The notes under the pieces: model-generated
Database searches by the model: none
The model's input: the letters and a program-made list of their open reading frames with translations, nothing else
Told to the model about the DNA's origin: nothing
Translations under genes and position numbers: made by a program
Assembly: GCA_004296145.1 (NCBI GenBank)
Contig: SEBM01000207.1
Coordinates: 1 to 7,223 of the forward strand
Reading direction: 5' to 3'
DNA from: Flavobacterium sp.
GTDB lineage: Bacteria > Bacteroidota > Bacteroidia > Flavobacteriales > Flavobacteriaceae
DNA: 7,223 bases
In this document: positions 1 to 5,671 of the stretch, piece by piece
Position numbering within the stretch: the first letter of the stretch is position 1
Layout: each line of letters starts with the position of its first letter

Positions 1-1222
1 GATTCATGTTTTTTAATCGATAACTATAAGTACTTAAATGATTTTCAATAGATTGGTTGTCTCCAATGTCTGTTAAGATTCTATCGAACAAGAAAGTTTC
101 ACTGCGTTCATGCACGGGAATTAGCATTCCTGATTGCAGCATTAATTGTAATAAACCAACTGTTTTAAGCGAAATAGTTTTTCCTCCGGCATTTGGTCCG
201 GAAATTACAATAATTCTGTTATCTTGTTTTAATTCAATAGTTTGCGGATGCGTGATTTCATTTTTTTGCTTATTATTCAAATACAAAATCGGATGATATG
301 CTTCTCTAAAAAACAATCGTCTTTCTTCAGTAATTGTCGGAAGTATTCCGTTTATTCTGTTGGCATATTTTGCTTTTCCGGCAACAACATCAATATCACT
401 TAAAAATTCCTGATATTCAATTAATAAAGGTAAAAAAGGACGAATTGAATTTGATAATTGTTTCAGAATTCTTGTAATTTCTTCTTTCTCTTCGTATTCC
501 AGATTGGCTAATTCTCTTGAATATTGTAATGTAGCTTCTGGTTCAATATAAGCTATACTTCCTGTTTTTGAACTTCCTAAAATAGAGCCTTTTACCTTTC
601 GGCGATACATTGCTAAAACTGCTAAAACCCTGCGGTTCTGCACAAAACTTTCTTTTATATCGTCAAGATAACCAAGACTATTATTGTGCGTAAGGGCAAC
701 TCCAAAACTTTGGTTTACTTTACCGCGAACAATATTCATATTTTGACGAATACTTAAAAGAGCAGGAGAGGCGTTGTCTTTTATTTCGCCGTATTTATCT
801 ACAATAGCGTCAATTAGCGTAACAATATCTTTTGTATATTCTACTCTCGAAGCTCTTGCATTTAAGTTTGGATAATAATCATCGAATTTTTTCAGGAAAT
901 TCAATAGAAAATTTGATGTTGACGAAAGTGTTGCAATTTTTCTAAAACTGCCTACTTCCAGAAAACTATCTTCTATGGCTAAAAACTTGATTTCGTTTGT
1001 AATAGCGTCAAAACCGTGATTCGGAATTGCGTTATTATTCTGAAATGAAGAAACATATTCTGATGTCTGCATCAAAGCCTGCATCAAAGTTTCTTTATCT
1101 CTAAATGGAGTTATATTTAAGGCTTTTTCTTTTCCGATATCGGTGTTACATCCTGCCGAAATGGTTTCTAGAACCGTTGGAAATTGTAAATCCTGTAATG
1201 TTTTTTCTGTAATGCTGATCAT
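1..1222 (-). CDS. mutS2: Endonuclease MutS2, N-terminal part (cut at window edge)
   Basis: This is the first 407 codons of a MutS2-family ATPase, open without a stop from the ATG at 1222-1220 to the left edge. MutS2 is a MutS paralogue without the mismatch-recognition domain. In other bacteria it acts on branched DNA or on collided ribosomes, usually through a C-terminal Smr domain, which would lie outside the window. Residues 1-330 are the core and lever region, including the conserved stretch around GSSKTGSIAYIEPE (residues 217-230). The ATPase begins with Walker A GPNAGGKT (342-349). It is followed by the Walker B region ILTDIGD (382-388), then QSIE and LSTYS (397-400), the MutS signature area. 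Absence of a mismatch-binding domain ahead of the core argues against MutS1. The gene is transcribed divergently from ung and has its own promoter candidate. The family call is firm; whether the Smr domain is present cannot be seen. Confidence 0.93.
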   Translation of the reverse strand, partial: MISITEKTLQDLQFPTVLETISAGCNTDIGKEKALNITPFRDKETLMQALMQTSEYVSSFQNNNAIPNHGFDAITNEIKFLAIEDSFLEVGSFRKIATLSSTSNFLLNFLKKFDDYYPNLNARASRVEYTKDIVTLIDAIVDKYGEIKDNASPALLSIRQNMNIVRGKVNQSFGVALTHNNSLGYLDDIKESFVQNRRVLAVLAMYRRKVKGSILGSSKTGSIAYIEPEATLQYSRELANLEYEEKEEITRILKQLSNSIRPFLPLLIEYQEFLSDIDVVAGKAKYANRINGILPTITEERRLFFREAYHPILYLNNKQKNEITHPQTIELKQDNRIIVISGPNAGGKTISLKTVGLLQLMLQSGMLIPVHERSETFLFDRILTDIGDNQSIENHLSTYSYRLKNMN

Positions 1223-1246
1223 TTAATTTTTATAACAAAGTATACA

Positions 1247-1281
1247 CAAAAGTACAAAAACTATGTGATTGAATTCTACAA
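1247..1281 (-). promoter_or_regulatory. Promoter candidate for mutS2
   Basis: Read on the minus strand, TACTTTTG (1254-1247) matches the Bacteroidota -7 element TAnnTTTG exactly. A TTG at 1281-1279 lies 24 bases upstream, slightly longer than the usual 17-23. The -7 element ends 24 bases before the mutS2 ATG. A second, imperfect TACTTTG lies at 1242-1236. Transcription start has not been shown, so this is a motif match only. Confidence 0.45.
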
Positions 1282-1299
1282 ACTTTAAGTCTAAATTTA
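1269..1299 (+). promoter_or_regulatory. Promoter candidate for ung
   Basis: TTG (1269-1271), then a 20-base spacer, then TAAATTTA (1292-1299) fits the Bacteroidota promoter pattern with one mismatch in the -7 element (final A instead of G). It sits 55 bases upstream of the ung ATG. It overlaps the -33 side of the divergent mutS2 candidate, so the two directions could compete for sigma factor. No Shine-Dalgarno sequence precedes ung; the leader is A-rich, as is usual in this phylum. Confidence 0.35.
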
Positions 1300-1354
1300 T
1301 GATTGTCAAATATGATTTCATTGTAAAATTTCCGAATTTAGCATAAAAAAACTT

Positions 1355-2020
1355 ATGGACGTTAAAATGCATGATTCCTGGAAACCCGTTTTGAATGAGG
1401 AATTTGAAAAAACATATTTCAATGAATTAATTGCTTTCGTAAAATCTGAATATGCTACTAAAGTTTGTTATCCAAAAGGAAGTCAGATTTTTTCGGCCTT
1501 CGATCATTGTCACTTTGATCAGGTAAAAGTGGTAATTATTGGGCAGGATCCTTATCACGGACCAAATCAGGCAAATGGATTATGCTTTTCTGTAAATGAC
1601 GGGATTCCGTTTCCGCCTTCTCTTCAAAATATTTTTAAAGAAATCGAAACTGATTTAAATAAACCAATGCCGAAAACGGGAAATCTGGAGCGTTGGGCAG
1701 ACCAAGGCGTTTTTCTTTTAAACGCTACTTTAACAGTTAGACAATCAGAAGCCGGAAGTCATCAGGGAAAAGGTTGGGAAAAATTTACAGATGCCGTTAT
1801 AAAACAAATTTCTGCAAATAGTGAAAATGTTGTTTTCCTGCTTTGGGGTGGTTTTGCTCAAAAGAAAGCAACTTTAATTGATGCATCTAAACATCATATT
1901 TTAAAATCGGGACATCCTTCGCCTTTGAGTGCTAACAGAGGATTTTGGTTTGGAAATAAACATTTTAGTCTGGCAAATGCTTTTTTAAAATCTAAAGGAT
2001 TGAAAGAAATAGAATGGTAG
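1355..2020 (+). CDS. ung: Uracil-DNA glycosylase (family 1 UDG)
   Basis: This enzyme excises uracil from DNA, from cytosine deamination or dUTP misincorporation, as the first step of base excision repair in the cytoplasm. At 221 residues it is full length for family 1 UDG. The water-activating loop GQDPYHG is at residues 63-69 with catalytic Asp65. The uracil-stacking Phe is at 78 (LCFSV), the proline-rich DNA-compressing loop is FPPSLQNI (86-93), and the uracil-specificity Asn is at 123 (GVFLLN). The minor-groove loop HPSPLS (187-192) carries His187 and the intercalating Leu191, and is followed by ANRGF. All active-site residues are present. A second ATG at codon 5 is possible, but the first agrees with the usual N-terminal spacing. 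It is the only plus-strand gene here, divergent from mutS2, and ends in a repeat-rich convergent gap. Confidence 0.97.
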   Translation: MDVKMHDSWKPVLNEEFEKTYFNELIAFVKSEYATKVCYPKGSQIFSAFDHCHFDQVKVVIIGQDPYHGPNQANGLCFSVNDGIPFPPSLQNIFKEIETDLNKPMPKTGNLERWADQGVFLLNATLTVRQSEAGSHQGKGWEKFTDAVIKQISANSENVVFLLWGGFAQKKATLIDASKHHILKSGHPSPLSANRGFWFGNKHFSLANAFLKSKGLKEIEW

Positions 2021-2024
2021 TTTG

Positions 2025-2061
2025 AGGTTCAAAGGTTCAGGGGGACAAAGGTTCAAAGGTT
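2025..2061. repeat. Direct repeat of a 13-nt motif after ung
   Basis: AGGTTCAAAGGTT occurs exactly at 2025-2037 and again at 2049-2061, a period of 24 bases, with ggg-rich sequence between. The motif is itself built of two AAGGTT-like units, so this is a low-complexity tandem array. It begins five bases after the ung stop codon. It encodes nothing I recognise and provides the stem of the hairpin at 2051-2065. Similar short AGGTTCAAAGGTT strings may be dispersed in flavobacterial intergenic regions, but that is recollection and not shown here. Confidence 0.7.
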
Positions 2062-2070
2062 GAACTTTTT
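2051..2070 (+). terminator. Weak intrinsic-terminator-like hairpin for ung
   Basis: GTTCAA (2051-2056) and TTGAAC (2060-2065) are perfect inverted copies around a 3-base loop, followed directly by five Ts (2066-2070). This has the geometry of a rho-independent terminator for ung, 30 bases after its stop. The stem is short and only one third G+C, so its strength is doubtful. Confidence 0.4.
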
Positions 2071-2083
2071 GGCTTTGACCTTG

Positions 2084-2192
2084 TTTGTCATTCCGACTGA
2101 AAAGAGAAATCGCACTAGTATTTCCGTAAAGTGATAAAATCAATCTTTGTAGAATTTCTAGTGCGATTTCTCTTTTCAGTCGAAATGACAAA
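2084..2192. repeat. Large inverted repeat (REP/MITE-like hairpin), 35-nt arms
   Basis: The arms 2084-2118 and 2158-2192 are reverse complements over 35 bases, with one mismatch (C2093 against A2183). They enclose a 39-base centre that contains a few further pairs. The arm begins TTTGTCATTCCGACTG and ends GCACTAG. The element sits between the 3' ends of the converging ung and DUF4258 genes. No U-tract follows the hairpin on either strand, so it is not a standard intrinsic terminator, though a stem of this size could still stall polymerase or protect the 3' ends of both mRNAs. It contains no gene; an open frame running through it on the minus strand is a by-product. Its form resembles dispersed palindromic repeats in flavobacterial genomes. 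Copy number cannot be seen from one copy. Confidence 0.85.
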
Positions 2193-2197
2193 AAATA

Positions 2198-2224
2198 AAT
2201 CTGCTTAATCTGCAAAATCTGCGA
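2198..2224. repeat. Three tandem 9-nt units (AATCTGCNN)
   Basis: AATCTGC occurs at 2198-2204, 2207-2213 and 2216-2222, exactly nine bases apart, with variable dinucleotides TT, AA and GA between. The array lies 13 bases downstream of the DUF4258 gene stop (minus strand) and directly follows the large inverted repeat. It has no coding capacity of note. Confidence 0.75.
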
Positions 2225-2237
2225 GAAACAAAAAAAC

Positions 2238-2612
2238 TTATTTCTTTGCAATTTCTTCTAAAACAGCTTTGTTTTCGTAGTTAATTACTTTTAAAATAAT
2301 TTCCTGATTCTTTAAAGTTTTACCTTCAATGATATAAAGTTTTCCTTTTTTGAAAGGCACATTACTTTGGTCAAAATCAACATCACCATAAGTCAAAGTT
2401 TTTCTGATATCAGAGGTGTCGACCCACTTTTCGTTTAAAGTTTGGATGGCTTTTTCAGAATATTGAAAAGGTTTGGTTCGTAAATTATTTAAAACTCTGG
2501 CGTTTGGAAAATAATTACATCTGGTGTCTTTTCCGCTAAAAACAACGGCTACAAGAAAACATCCCATAATTAAACCAATCAAATAATAAGCAAAACGGTG
2601 TACGAACTTCAT
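2238..2612 (-). CDS. DUF4258 domain protein with N-terminal membrane anchor
   Basis: A 124-residue protein of unknown function. Residues 8-25 (from FAYYLIGLIMG to VAVVF) form one hydrophobic segment that is probably an uncleaved signal anchor, with basic residues before it, so the remainder should face the periplasm. Residues 50-120 follow the DUF4258 pattern: a YSEKAI helix, a short DTSDIRKTLTYGDVDF segment, then beta strands KLYIIEG and EIILKVINYENKAVLEEI. The domain is recognised by pattern only. The frame stays open upstream to a TTG at 2630, but that TTG lies inside a near-perfect promoter element, so I use the ATG at 2612. The gene lies 36 bases after ald and may also be reached by read-through from it. 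It converges on ung. Confidence 0.8.
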   Translation of the reverse strand: MKFVHRFAYYLIGLIMGCFLVAVVFSGKDTRCNYFPNARVLNNLRTKPFQYSEKAIQTLNEKWVDTSDIRKTLTYGDVDFDQSNVPFKKGKLYIIEGKTLKNQEIILKVINYENKAVLEEIAKK

Positions 2613-2627
2613 GAAATAAATTTTTGG

Positions 2628-2659
2628 CAAAGGTACATTAAAGTTCCCTTAAAATACAA
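2628..2659 (-). promoter_or_regulatory. Strong promoter candidate for the DUF4258 gene
   Basis: On the minus strand, TTG (2659-2657), a 21-base spacer and TACCTTTG (2635-2628) match the Bacteroidota promoter consensus exactly. The -33 element lies in the last codons of ald. The predicted start would leave a leader of only about ten bases before the ATG at 2612. This site also argues against translation starting at the TTG at 2630. Confidence 0.6.
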
Positions 2660-3848
2660 GTAAATTAATATCGTTGTCAGGTAAATCAAACCATTCGCCA
2701 ATTGCTTTGTTTGTAAGGATTCCGTGATATAAATATATTCCGTTTTTTAAGCCTTTATTACATCTGATAGCACTTTCTAATCCACCGTCTTCTGATATTT
2801 GATGAAGATATGGCGTTAAAATATTACTGATTGATAATGAAGCGGTTTTAGAATATCTTGAAGGAATATTTGGTACACAGTAGTGTAGAACATTGTTTTT
2901 TATGAATGTTGGCTTTTCATGAGTTGTAACTTCTGAAGTTTCAAAACAACCGCCAGTGTCAATACTAACGTCAACAATTACGGCACCTTTTTTCATGTGT
3001 TCTACCATTGTTTCAGTTACAATTATAGGACAGCGTTCTTTACCGCGCATAGCACCAATAGCAACATCACAACGTCTTAATGCTTTTAATAATGCTTTTT
3101 GCTGAACTGTTGATGTAAAAATTCGTTGGTTTAAATTATTTTGCAAACGGCGTAATTTGGTAATCGAATTATCAAAAACTTTTACGTTTGCACCTAAACC
3201 TATTGCGGTTTTTGCAGCAAATTCGCCAACAGTTCCTGCTCCCAAAATCACAACATCAGTAGGAGGTACGCCAGTTATGTTTCCGAACAAAAGACCTTTT
3301 CCAAATTCATCAGTAATCATTAATTCGGCTGCAATAAGTATAGAAGCAGTTCCTGCAATTTCACTTAAGGATTTCACGGCAGGATAAGAACCGTCTTCGT
3401 CTTTAATATATTCAAAGGCAAGTGCTGTGATTTTTTTTTGGGCTAAAGCTTCAAAATAAGCTTTCTTTTTTGTTTTTAACTGAATGGCCGAAATGATGAT
3501 CGTTTCCGGATTAATCATTTCAATTTCTGCCAAAGTAGGAGGTTCTACTTTTAGTAACATCGGACAACCAAAAACTTTTTTAGTGTCTTTTGTTACTTCT
3601 GCACCGGCATCACTATATTCTTTGTCTGTATAACTCGAACTTTCTCCTGCTCCTGATTCAATCATAACGCGGTGTCCCTCATAAGTTAATGAATTGACGG
3701 CGTCCGGAGTCAGGCAAATACGACGTTCCTGATAACTTGTCTCTTTAGGAATTCCTATAAAAAGTTCTCTTTTAAATCGGCCAACTTCAAGTTTTTCTTC
3801 TTGTGGCAACAATTGTTGTTTCGTAAATGGAGTTAAGGTAATTGACAT
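2649..3848 (-). CDS. ald: Alanine dehydrogenase, long flavobacterial type
   Basis: A cytoplasmic enzyme of the AlaDH/PNT family, expected to deaminate L-alanine to pyruvate and ammonia with NAD+. At 399 residues it is about 30 longer than classical enzymes, because the conserved start (IGIPKET, 31-37) is preceded by an N-terminal extension. Substrate-side residues seen are Arg43 in ERRICLTP and Lys100 in LLKVEPP. The Rossmann motif is GAGTVG (203-208), with Asp226 ending the second strand, which favours NAD over NADP. Asp297 lies in SIDTGGCFETS, and HYCVPNIPS (322-330) is the late family motif. The position of the usual catalytic His (His96 in classical enzymes) reads Gln123 (SAIQLK). The ATG at 3848 is the natural start. 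An 83-base gap separates it from the GNAT gene upstream; it holds only an imperfect -7-like TAATTTG (3879-3873), so the promoter is unclear. Family assignment is sure; catalytic activity is inferred. Confidence 0.9.
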   Translation of the reverse strand: MSITLTPFTKQQLLPQEEKLEVGRFKRELFIGIPKETSYQERRICLTPDAVNSLTYEGHRVMIESGAGESSSYTDKEYSDAGAEVTKDTKKVFGCPMLLKVEPPTLAEIEMINPETIIISAIQLKTKKKAYFEALAQKKITALAFEYIKDEDGSYPAVKSLSEIAGTASILIAAELMITDEFGKGLLFGNITGVPPTDVVILGAGTVGEFAAKTAIGLGANVKVFDNSITKLRRLQNNLNQRIFTSTVQQKALLKALRRCDVAIGAMRGKERCPIIVTETMVEHMKKGAVIVDVSIDTGGCFETSEVTTHEKPTFIKNNVLHYCVPNIPSRYSKTASLSISNILTPYLHQISEDGGLESAIRCNKGLKNGIYLYHGILTNKAIGEWFDLPDNDINLLVF

Positions 3849-3931
3849 GTATTATCCAAAAAATTAAGGGTACAAATTACGTAAAAAGTTTTAAAATTAG
3901 TAGAAATATTCTGCTGATAAAACATTAATAA

Positions 3932-4411
3932 TTAGAGTAGTATTTTTTCCATTTTAATATCGGCTCTTTCATAAATTCCGTCTTCTAAAGGAACTTCAAC
4001 AAAACCGAATTTTTCATATAAATGAATCGCCGGCAGCAACATTCTGTTCGAATATAAAAATAGCTTTTTTATATTATTTTCTTCGGCGACAGCCAGACAA
4101 TGCACTAACATTTTATTTCCAATTCCAAGACCTTGCGCCTTGTCAGAAACGGCCATTTTTCCTAATTCAAATGTATCATTATCAATTTTTATCAAAGAAT
4201 AAGTTCCGATAATTTCATTGTTGTATCTGGCATAAAAAATCATTCCGCCTTTATCAATGATATATTTTTGCGGATCCGAAAGTACTAATTCGTCTTTTTC
4301 TTCAACTCTGAAATATTTTTGAAGCCAGGCTTTATTTAAAGTTTTGATATGCTCTTTTAAATCAGATGAAAAAGGGATTATTTCTACAGTATTATTCTTC
4401 GTCGTCATCAT
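3932..4411 (-). CDS. GNAT-family N-acetyltransferase
   Basis: A cytoplasmic acyltransferase of about 159 residues that probably moves an acetyl group from acetyl-CoA to an unknown amine. Motif A is clear: ELGKMAV (82-88) forms the strand and QGLGIG (93-98) the pyrophosphate-binding loop. The second half of the fold shows KKLFLYSN (115-122) followed by AIHLYEKFGF (128-137), with Tyr132 in the usual general-acid position. The N-terminal part (MIFYARYNNEIIGTYSL) gives the expected central strands. The frame is open further upstream to 4483, inside the DUF4262 gene, but the added residues do not resemble the family. Start codons are adjacent ATGs at 4411 and 4408, giving a 17-20 base overlap with the DUF4262 gene in another frame, so translational coupling is likely. 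The substrate cannot be inferred. Confidence 0.88.
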   Translation of the reverse strand: MMTTKNNTVEIIPFSSDLKEHIKTLNKAWLQKYFRVEEKDELVLSDPQKYIIDKGGMIFYARYNNEIIGTYSLIKIDNDTFELGKMAVSDKAQGLGIGNKMLVHCLAVAEENNIKKLFLYSNRMLLPAIHLYEKFGFVEVPLEDGIYERADIKMEKILL

Positions 4412-5165
4412 CTTCAGTTTGTGTTCTTTCCCAATCGCCACCAATAAATTTTCTCTCTGCTTCTTCGCCATATTCGAGATCAAAAACTTGATTTAAAGTT
4501 TTGTCTTTTCGAATTAATTGTTCTAAAGCAACGATTACGATATCTTCCTGTGCGTGTTCTTCTGTTAAAAATAACCAATCACCTTCATTATCATGAATGA
4601 CATATAAAATTGGTTTTTGTTCGTTAAGCCATTGTTTTGTAGTAAATGTGGCTAGATTTTTTGCTTCTCTAAATTTGAATTCTGTATTTCTATCAAGTAA
4701 AGGCTGTTTGTGGAGAAATTCTTCTTCAAAATTTTCTTCCCAAGGAAATTTATCATTTCGATCTGTCCAAACAAGTTGAAGAGCTGGAAAATCATTTGTA
4801 TCGTAAAAATTTACAGCAGTGCCAAAATAATCGTCAATATTCTCTGGATGAACTTTTAAGAATTCAGCTTTGCTATTATTGAAAATTCGATCAAAATAGT
4901 TTTTTTCGGTTATAATAGATTCGCCGATTTTAATTATTTCGGCAACATCATTTATTATGGTATGAAGAAGTGAAGTTGATAATCCAAAACAAATAATCTC
5001 AGGATGATTATATTTTTGCCATAATCCTATACTGTAAGCAAAGGAAGGTAGGTAATCTGTAGCTTCAATCATTATAACCTGAAGTCCATATTCTTCAATA
5101 TTGAGTTCAATATCTTTTCTTAAATCATCAGAATCAGCACAATTGTGATTATTTTCGTTAGCCAT
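4392..5165 (-). CDS. DUF4262 domain protein with C-terminal extension and acidic tail
   Basis: A 257-residue, apparently soluble protein with no signal peptide or membrane segment; its function is unknown. Residues about 15-145 match the DUF4262 pattern: an IEEYGLQVIMI strand, FAYSIGLW (42-49), HPEIICFGL (54-62), and later FPALQLVWTDR (126-136). A second conserved-looking unit follows at 180-246, with PILYVIHDNEGDWLFL, a central EDIVIVALEQLI helix, and a closing FIGGDW. I recall similar endings in other DUF4262 and immunity-like proteins but cannot assign a role. The C-terminus is strongly acidic (EDDDDEE, 251-257). It starts 8 bases after tsaE and ends overlapping the GNAT start, so the three genes are probably one transcript. 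The ATG at 5165 has no alternative nearby. An immunity or stress role would be speculation. Confidence 0.82.
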   Translation of the reverse strand: MANENNHNCADSDDLRKDIELNIEEYGLQVIMIEATDYLPSFAYSIGLWQKYNHPEIICFGLSTSLLHTIINDVAEIIKIGESIITEKNYFDRIFNNSKAEFLKVHPENIDDYFGTAVNFYDTNDFPALQLVWTDRNDKFPWEENFEEEFLHKQPLLDRNTEFKFREAKNLATFTTKQWLNEQKPILYVIHDNEGDWLFLTEEHAQEDIVIVALEQLIRKDKTLNQVFDLEYGEEAERKFIGGDWERTQTEDDDDEE

Positions 5166-5173
5166 GAAAAAAA

Positions 5174-5581
5174 TTATATTAATGTCAATTCTCTTTTTCC
5201 ATCTGCCAATAATTCAATAGTAACTGTAGAATGTTCTTCTGGAATTAAACTGGCAATTTTTTCAGACCATTCAATAAAGCACCAGTTTCCTGAATAAAAA
5301 TAATCATCAGCGCCCATATCAAGAGCCTCGGTTTCTTTATTCAATCTGTAAAAGTCAAAGTGATAAATAGTCTGATTATTAGAAGTGTAATATTCATTTA
5401 CTAAAGAAAAAGTAGGGCTGCTGGTTGCGCCTTCGACTCCTAAAGTTTTGCATAATTGTTTGATTAAAGTAGTTTTTCCGACACCCATTTCACCATTAAA
5501 AAGAATGATTTTTTTCGGATTTGAAGCGAGAATTTTTTCTGCAACTTCCTGAATCTGATCTACTGAAAAAACGATATTCAT
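5174..5581 (-). CDS. tsaE: tRNA t6A biosynthesis ATPase TsaE
   Basis: TsaE (YjeE family) is a P-loop ATPase that works with TsaB and TsaD to transfer the threonylcarbamoyl group to A37 of ANN-decoding tRNAs in the cytoplasm. With the ATG at 5581 it has 135 residues, normal for the family. Walker A is GEMGVGKTT (30-38). It is followed by the switch region SSPTFSLVNEY (54-64), the HFDFYRL motif (74-80) with Asp76, and IEWSEK (103-108). The frame is open to another ATG at 5620, adding 13 residues, but that stretch is encoded by one arm of an inverted repeat and does not resemble TsaE. The native sequence MNIVFSVDQIQE starts as expected at 5581. The gene follows porX after about 90 bases and precedes the DUF4262 gene by 8. 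No consensus promoter is seen upstream, so read-through from porX is possible. Confidence 0.94.
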   Translation of the reverse strand: MNIVFSVDQIQEVAEKILASNPKKIILFNGEMGVGKTTLIKQLCKTLGVEGATSSPTFSLVNEYYTSNNQTIYHFDFYRLNKETEALDMGADDYFYSGNWCFIEWSEKIASLIPEEHSTVTIELLADGKRELTLI

Positions 5582-5596
5582 TTGCTGTATTTTTTT

Positions 5597-5664
5597 GCCA
5601 CGAATTTCACCATTTTTCATGAATTAATAATAATTAATCCAGAATAATTTGTGGAATTCGTGGC
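5597..5664. repeat. Inverted repeat between porX and tsaE, 14-nt arms
   Basis: GCCACGAATTTCAC (5597-5610) and GTGGAATTCGTGGC (5651-5664) are reverse complements with one mismatch. They enclose 40 very AT-rich bases that include ATTAAT units. The element fills nearly all of the gap, starting seven bases after the porX stop (minus strand) and ending 15 bases before the tsaE ATG at 5581. On the minus transcript the second arm is followed by a run of As, not Us, so it is not an intrinsic terminator. Short CCACGAATT palindromes of this kind recur, as I recall, in flavobacterial intergenic regions. The left arm supplies the spurious N-terminal codons of the long tsaE frame. Confidence 0.75.
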
Positions 5665-5671
5665 GAAATAA

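Noticed and set aside
57..296. Plus-strand open frame of 79 codons
   Set aside because: It lies wholly antisense to the mutS2 ATPase domain, whose frame carries clear Walker motifs, and its product resembles nothing.
2198..2224. Possible CRISPR-like array
   Set aside because: The units are 9 bases with 2-base gaps, far too short for repeats and spacers, and no cas genes are present.
1985..2251. Minus-strand open frame of 88 codons across the ung end and the repeats
   Set aside because: It overlaps the end of ung and the DUF4258 gene, and most of its length is the palindrome and tandem repeats read as protein.
3157..3387. Plus-strand open frame inside ald
   Set aside because: Antisense to the conserved Rossmann region of ald; composition reflects the opposite strand.
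3899..3915. Near-palindrome AGTAGAAATATTCTGCT in the gap between the GNAT gene and ald
   Set aside because: It has a weak AT-rich stem, one mismatch on the transcribed strand and no U-tract, so it does not support a terminator or operator call.
4412..4483. Upstream extension of the GNAT frame by 24 codons
   Set aside because: The added residues lie inside the DUF4262 coding region, read from its frame, and do not match the GNAT family; the ATG pair at 4408-4411 fits the family length.
4597..4779. Plus-strand open frame inside the DUF4262 gene
   Set aside because: Short and antisense to a gene with recognisable domain motifs.
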